Source: Prevotella sp. UBA6429 (GTDB taxonomy: Bacteria > Bacteroidota > Bacteroidia > Bacteroidales > Bacteroidaceae). Taken from it: 35,905 bases of DNA. Both the position numbers and the translations under genes were made by a program. The notes below the pieces were generated by a model that worked only from the letters and a program-made list of their open reading frames with translations, had not been told where the DNA came from and did not search any database. Location: the NCBI GenBank assembly GCA_002437285.1, contig DJOV01000080.1, positions 1 to 35,905 of the forward strand. The letters run 5' to 3'. Position 1 is the first letter of the stretch. Each line of letters begins with the position of its first letter. Shown piece after piece: positions 33,836 to 35,905 of this stretch.

Positions 33836-34124
33836 TGTTTGAGGAGATATTTTTGAAAAAACATTCTGCGAGGTGCTGATGAGGGTGTGCGGCCCTATTC
33901 GCCATGGCGGAATACATGTCAGTTGACAATGCCATATATATATAATGGTGGGTTCTATAAATTACCAGTCGGTTTAGGCTGCGAATGAAGTGCGTGAAAA
34001 AGATTTTGAGCTAATTATTAGTGAAAATGAACGCGAATATCCAGGTAAATGTGTACTTTTGCAAGTGAAAGGTTGTTTTGCCTTGCATTTTATCAGAAAT
34101 ATGACTAATAATTTTTAATTGCTT
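33836..34124. other. Intergenic region before the secreted-protein gene
   Basis: The region contains a diverged copy of the MITE-type terminal unit (33947-33966, GGTGGGTTCTATAAATTA at its start) and, on the plus strand, a -7-like TACTTTTG at 34054-34061. No gene is supported. Confidence 0.5.
34054..34061 (+). promoter_or_regulatory. -7 promoter element of the secreted-protein gene
   Basis: TACTTTTG matches TAnnTTTG and would place transcription start about 55-60 bp before ATG 34125. No clear TTTG -33 element is seen. Confidence 0.4.
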
Positions 34125-35546
34125 ATGAAGAATTCTACACTGATTATCCTTGCTGCTCTTGCAGCCTGTTCGGCCACCGCTGATGCCCAGCAGTTGCGCC
34201 ACAGTCGCATACACACCGCTGCCCCCTTGGTCTTAGGGGCAGGGGATAGGGTGCTGAAGCATGATGCGCTTGGCACGCCGGCCCTGTCACGTCGTCGTGC
34301 CGCAGCCTCCCAGTCGACGACTGCCTATAAGCCTATGACGCAAACCGAGTCTTTGTACATGGACGGCGAGTGGATGGAAGTGGGCACTTACACCCTCAGC
34401 TATGACGCCAAGGGTCGCCAGACGCGCGTGGATGTGGAGACAGAGGACGGCCTCACCCGTACCGACTACACGTGGACGGACCAAGACCAGCTCGACACCC
34501 AGACGGAGAGCACGTCGGAGGACGGTGGCGCCACGTTTGTTCCCTCGTCCAAGCGCGTGCAGACCTATGACGCCATCCTGCCTGCGCTCACCCTCACCAA
34601 GGACAAGTATGACTGGGATACGGACGGCAACCAGTGGGTGCCGAATTACGATTCGTTTCGTCGCACCGTTGTCCGCAATGCCGACAACAATGTGACAAGT
34701 CTCACGCTGGCGGTGCCTCTGAACGGCAACTTTGACGACACGCAGCGCATCACCAACACTTTCGATCCGACGACCAAGCAGGCCACATCTTTCTATCTCG
34801 AGGAACAGCAGTGGGACGGCTCGTGGGCGCAATCGCAGTACTTGCATTCCCTTGTGTGGAAGAAGACCAACGGGCAATTGGTGGATGGTTTTGACAGTTG
34901 GCAGAACTATGGCAACTACCTTCTCTCGGCCACCATCGGCGACTATGACAAGGCCACTGGCACGAGCCAGGACTTCGGCACGGTCAAGATCGTGTATGAC
35001 GCCCAGAACGGTTACACGGAGACCATCGATTACACGGATGTCCTCAGCAAGGCGGTGACCACCAAGAAGTATACGGACGACAAGGGCAGCTTTGTCTACG
35101 ATTACAAGTATTATGAGGATGCCAACAATGACGGTGTGCTCGACGACCAGGACCTCAGCGAGGGCACCGTCATCACCACGATGTATGACGCCAACGGCAA
35201 CATCGTCCTTGACGAGGAGGAAGACTATGGCATCGATGAGGACAGCCAGTCCTATGGGAAGATGGGCGGATCGCGCTATGTGTACACGTACGACCCCGAT
35301 CACGACAATGCGCAGCTCACGATGCAGTATGAGGAGTATGACCTGGACGCTAAGGACTTCGTCCCGATGAGCCGTATTGCCACTACGGCATTTGTCGACA
35401 TCGCCGCTGGCATCGGCCATGTGGATATGCGGCAGTCTGACGAGTCGTCGGCCGTCTACACGCTGCAGGGCATGAAGACCAACGCCGCAGGCAAGGGCGT
35501 CTATATCGTCAAGAGAGGCGGAAAGTATGTCAAGGTCATGAAGTAG
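34125..35546 (+). CDS. Secreted protein with YD-like repeats and Prevotella-type C-terminal tail
   Basis: The predicted protein has 473 residues from ATG 34125. The N-terminus MKNSTLIILAALAACSATAD then AQQ is a signal peptide (cleavage probably after residue 22); the Cys lies too far in for a clear lipobox. The body has repeated strand-like units with Asp-Tyr/Tyr-Asp motifs (TLSYDAKGRQTR, VQTYDAI, KIVYDAQNGY, MYDANGNIVLDEE), suggesting a beta-rich repeat protein. The C-terminus VYTLQGMKTNAAGKGVYIVK ending in lysines resembles the short sorting-like tails common in Prevotella secreted proteins. It is richer in GC than the capsule region and appears to be a stand-alone gene with its own terminator. 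Function unknown; export is confident. Confidence 0.75.
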   Translation: MKNSTLIILAALAACSATADAQQLRHSRIHTAAPLVLGAGDRVLKHDALGTPALSRRRAAASQSTTAYKPMTQTESLYMDGEWMEVGTYTLSYDAKGRQTRVDVETEDGLTRTDYTWTDQDQLDTQTESTSEDGGATFVPSSKRVQTYDAILPALTLTKDKYDWDTDGNQWVPNYDSFRRTVVRNADNNVTSLTLAVPLNGNFDDTQRITNTFDPTTKQATSFYLEEQQWDGSWAQSQYLHSLVWKKTNGQLVDGFDSWQNYGNYLLSATIGDYDKATGTSQDFGTVKIVYDAQNGYTETIDYTDVLSKAVTTKKYTDDKGSFVYDYKYYEDANNDGVLDDQDLSEGTVITTMYDANGNIVLDEEEDYGIDEDSQSYGKMGGSRYVYTYDPDHDNAQLTMQYEEYDLDAKDFVPMSRIATTAFVDIAAGIGHVDMRQSDESSAVYTLQGMKTNAAGKGVYIVKRGGKYVKVMK

Positions 35547-35595
35547 GTCTTGCGAGGCGTATTGCTGCCGCCCTGTACGGGCTGCCTATGACCGA

Positions 35596-35640
35596 CGGCG
35601 GCCATCACCCCTTTGCTGAGTGATGGCCGCCGTTTTTTTT
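35596..35640 (+). terminator. Rho-independent terminator of the secreted-protein gene
   Basis: A perfect 13-bp stem, CGGCGGCCATCAC (35596-35608) with GTGATGGCCGCCG (35620-35632), around an 11-nt loop, is followed by eight T (35633-35640). It is the strongest terminator in the window. Confidence 0.93.
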
Positions 35641-35648
35641 GGGGGGGC

Positions 35649-35756
35649 TCTTCCGGAATTTGGAGTGATGGGTCCTTTGTGTCGGGGTGGAATGTAAACC
35701 GATATAAACCCCAGGGGTGCGGGAAGCCCTGACGGGCTCATGCTGCTGTTTGCGGC
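35649..35756 (+). repeat. Interspersed intergenic repeat, copy 3 (plus orientation)
   Basis: This is the same about 105-bp block as 3216-3320 in reverse orientation, with the CTTCCGGAATTTGGAGTGAT start, the ATGTAAACCGATATAAACCC element and the GGGAAGCCCTGACGGGCTCA element. A G7 run directly before it (35641-35647) is non-coding. Confidence 0.75.
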
Positions 35757-35763
35757 ATGGGCC

Positions 35764-35861
35764 TTCATAATCAGTATGTTACACGACTATACTTTTGCCC
35801 CTTCAGGGCGTGTATTCATAATCAGTATGTTACACGACTATACTTTTGCCCCTTCAGGGCG
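35764..35861 (+). repeat. Two direct copies of a 47-bp sequence, period 51 bp
   Basis: The sequence starting TTCATAATCAGTATGTTACA and ending CCCCTTCAGGGCG occurs at 35764-35810 and identically at 35815-35861. Each copy holds a -7-like TACTTTTG. The following bases to the window end match the second repeat family at 3405-3476 in reverse orientation. Confidence 0.85.
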
Positions 35862-35905
35862 CAGGCTCACGCTCGTTTATTTTCCCAGGGTGCCGCTTCG
35901 CTTGC

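Noticed and set aside
34287..35420. 377-codon minus-strand open frame opposite the secreted protein
   Set aside because: It is a by-product of the GC-rich codon pattern of the plus-strand gene, which has a signal peptide and its own terminator.

Overview
The window looks like a chromosomal segment of a Prevotella/Segatella-like Bacteroidales. The reasons are Bacteroidota-type promoter motifs (TTTG, about 20 bp, TAnnTTTG), a NusG-like antiterminator heading a surface-polysaccharide locus behind an invertible promoter, a secreted protein with a Prevotella-style C-terminal tail, and interspersed non-coding repeats. This assignment is an inference from gene style; no rRNA or other taxonomic marker is present.

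Layout. (1) 126-329: a pair of 35-bp inverted repeats (one mismatch) encloses a 134-bp AT-rich segment whose best promoter motifs point leftwards, that is, away from the genes. I read it as an invertible promoter in the OFF orientation. (2) 636-2639: a UpxY/NusG-like antiterminator with an unusual C-terminal extension of about 450 residues. (3) 2640-3526: non-coding repeats. (4) 3527-10151: an AT-rich accessory block holding an FRG-domain protein, a NACHT NTPase, and a tight five-gene run: SLATT-like membrane protein, ThsB-like TIR protein, Nmad2, alpha-glutamyl/putrescinyl-thymine-pyrophosphorylase-2/hmdU-kinase-helical protein, and a thymidylate-synthase-like enzyme. (5) 10326-23274: polysaccharide genes (pyruvyl transferase, Wzx flippase, FrhB-like Fe-S protein, Wzy-like polymerase, GT2, two GT4, a Caps_synth transferase, three hexapeptide acyltransferases), with a second FRG-domain gene embedded. 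(6) 23279-26379: a metallo-beta-lactamase-fold hydrolase, an AAA/OLD-like ATPase and a PD-(D/E)XK-like protein, probably a second defence module. (7) 26380-27033: a 192-bp MITE-like element and debris. (8) 27034-30536: two more GT4 enzymes and a nucleotidyltransferase. (9) 31008-32576: an SF2 helicase. (10) 32594-33340: decayed phage genes and a small membrane protein. (11) 33615-33793: tRNA-Gly(CCC) and tRNA-Thr(CGT) on the minus strand. (12) 34125-35546: a secreted protein with a strong terminator, followed by repeats.

All protein genes from 636 to 32576 lie on the plus strand. The polysaccharide locus appears to vary at two levels. Its promoter looks invertible, and each of its three acyltransferase genes carries a 7-8 nt G or C tract in the N-terminal coding part. 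Two of these genes are out of frame by exactly one base at the tract and one is in frame, which is the pattern expected of slipped-strand phase variation. Genes resembling anti-phage systems are interleaved with the capsule genes in the same orientation, so capsule type and immunity genes may be switched together. The best candidate for an undescribed system is the SLATT/TIR/Nmad2/aGPT-Pplase2/TS operon (6653-10151). It joins a Thoeris-like signalling pair to enzymes otherwise associated with thymine hypermodification.
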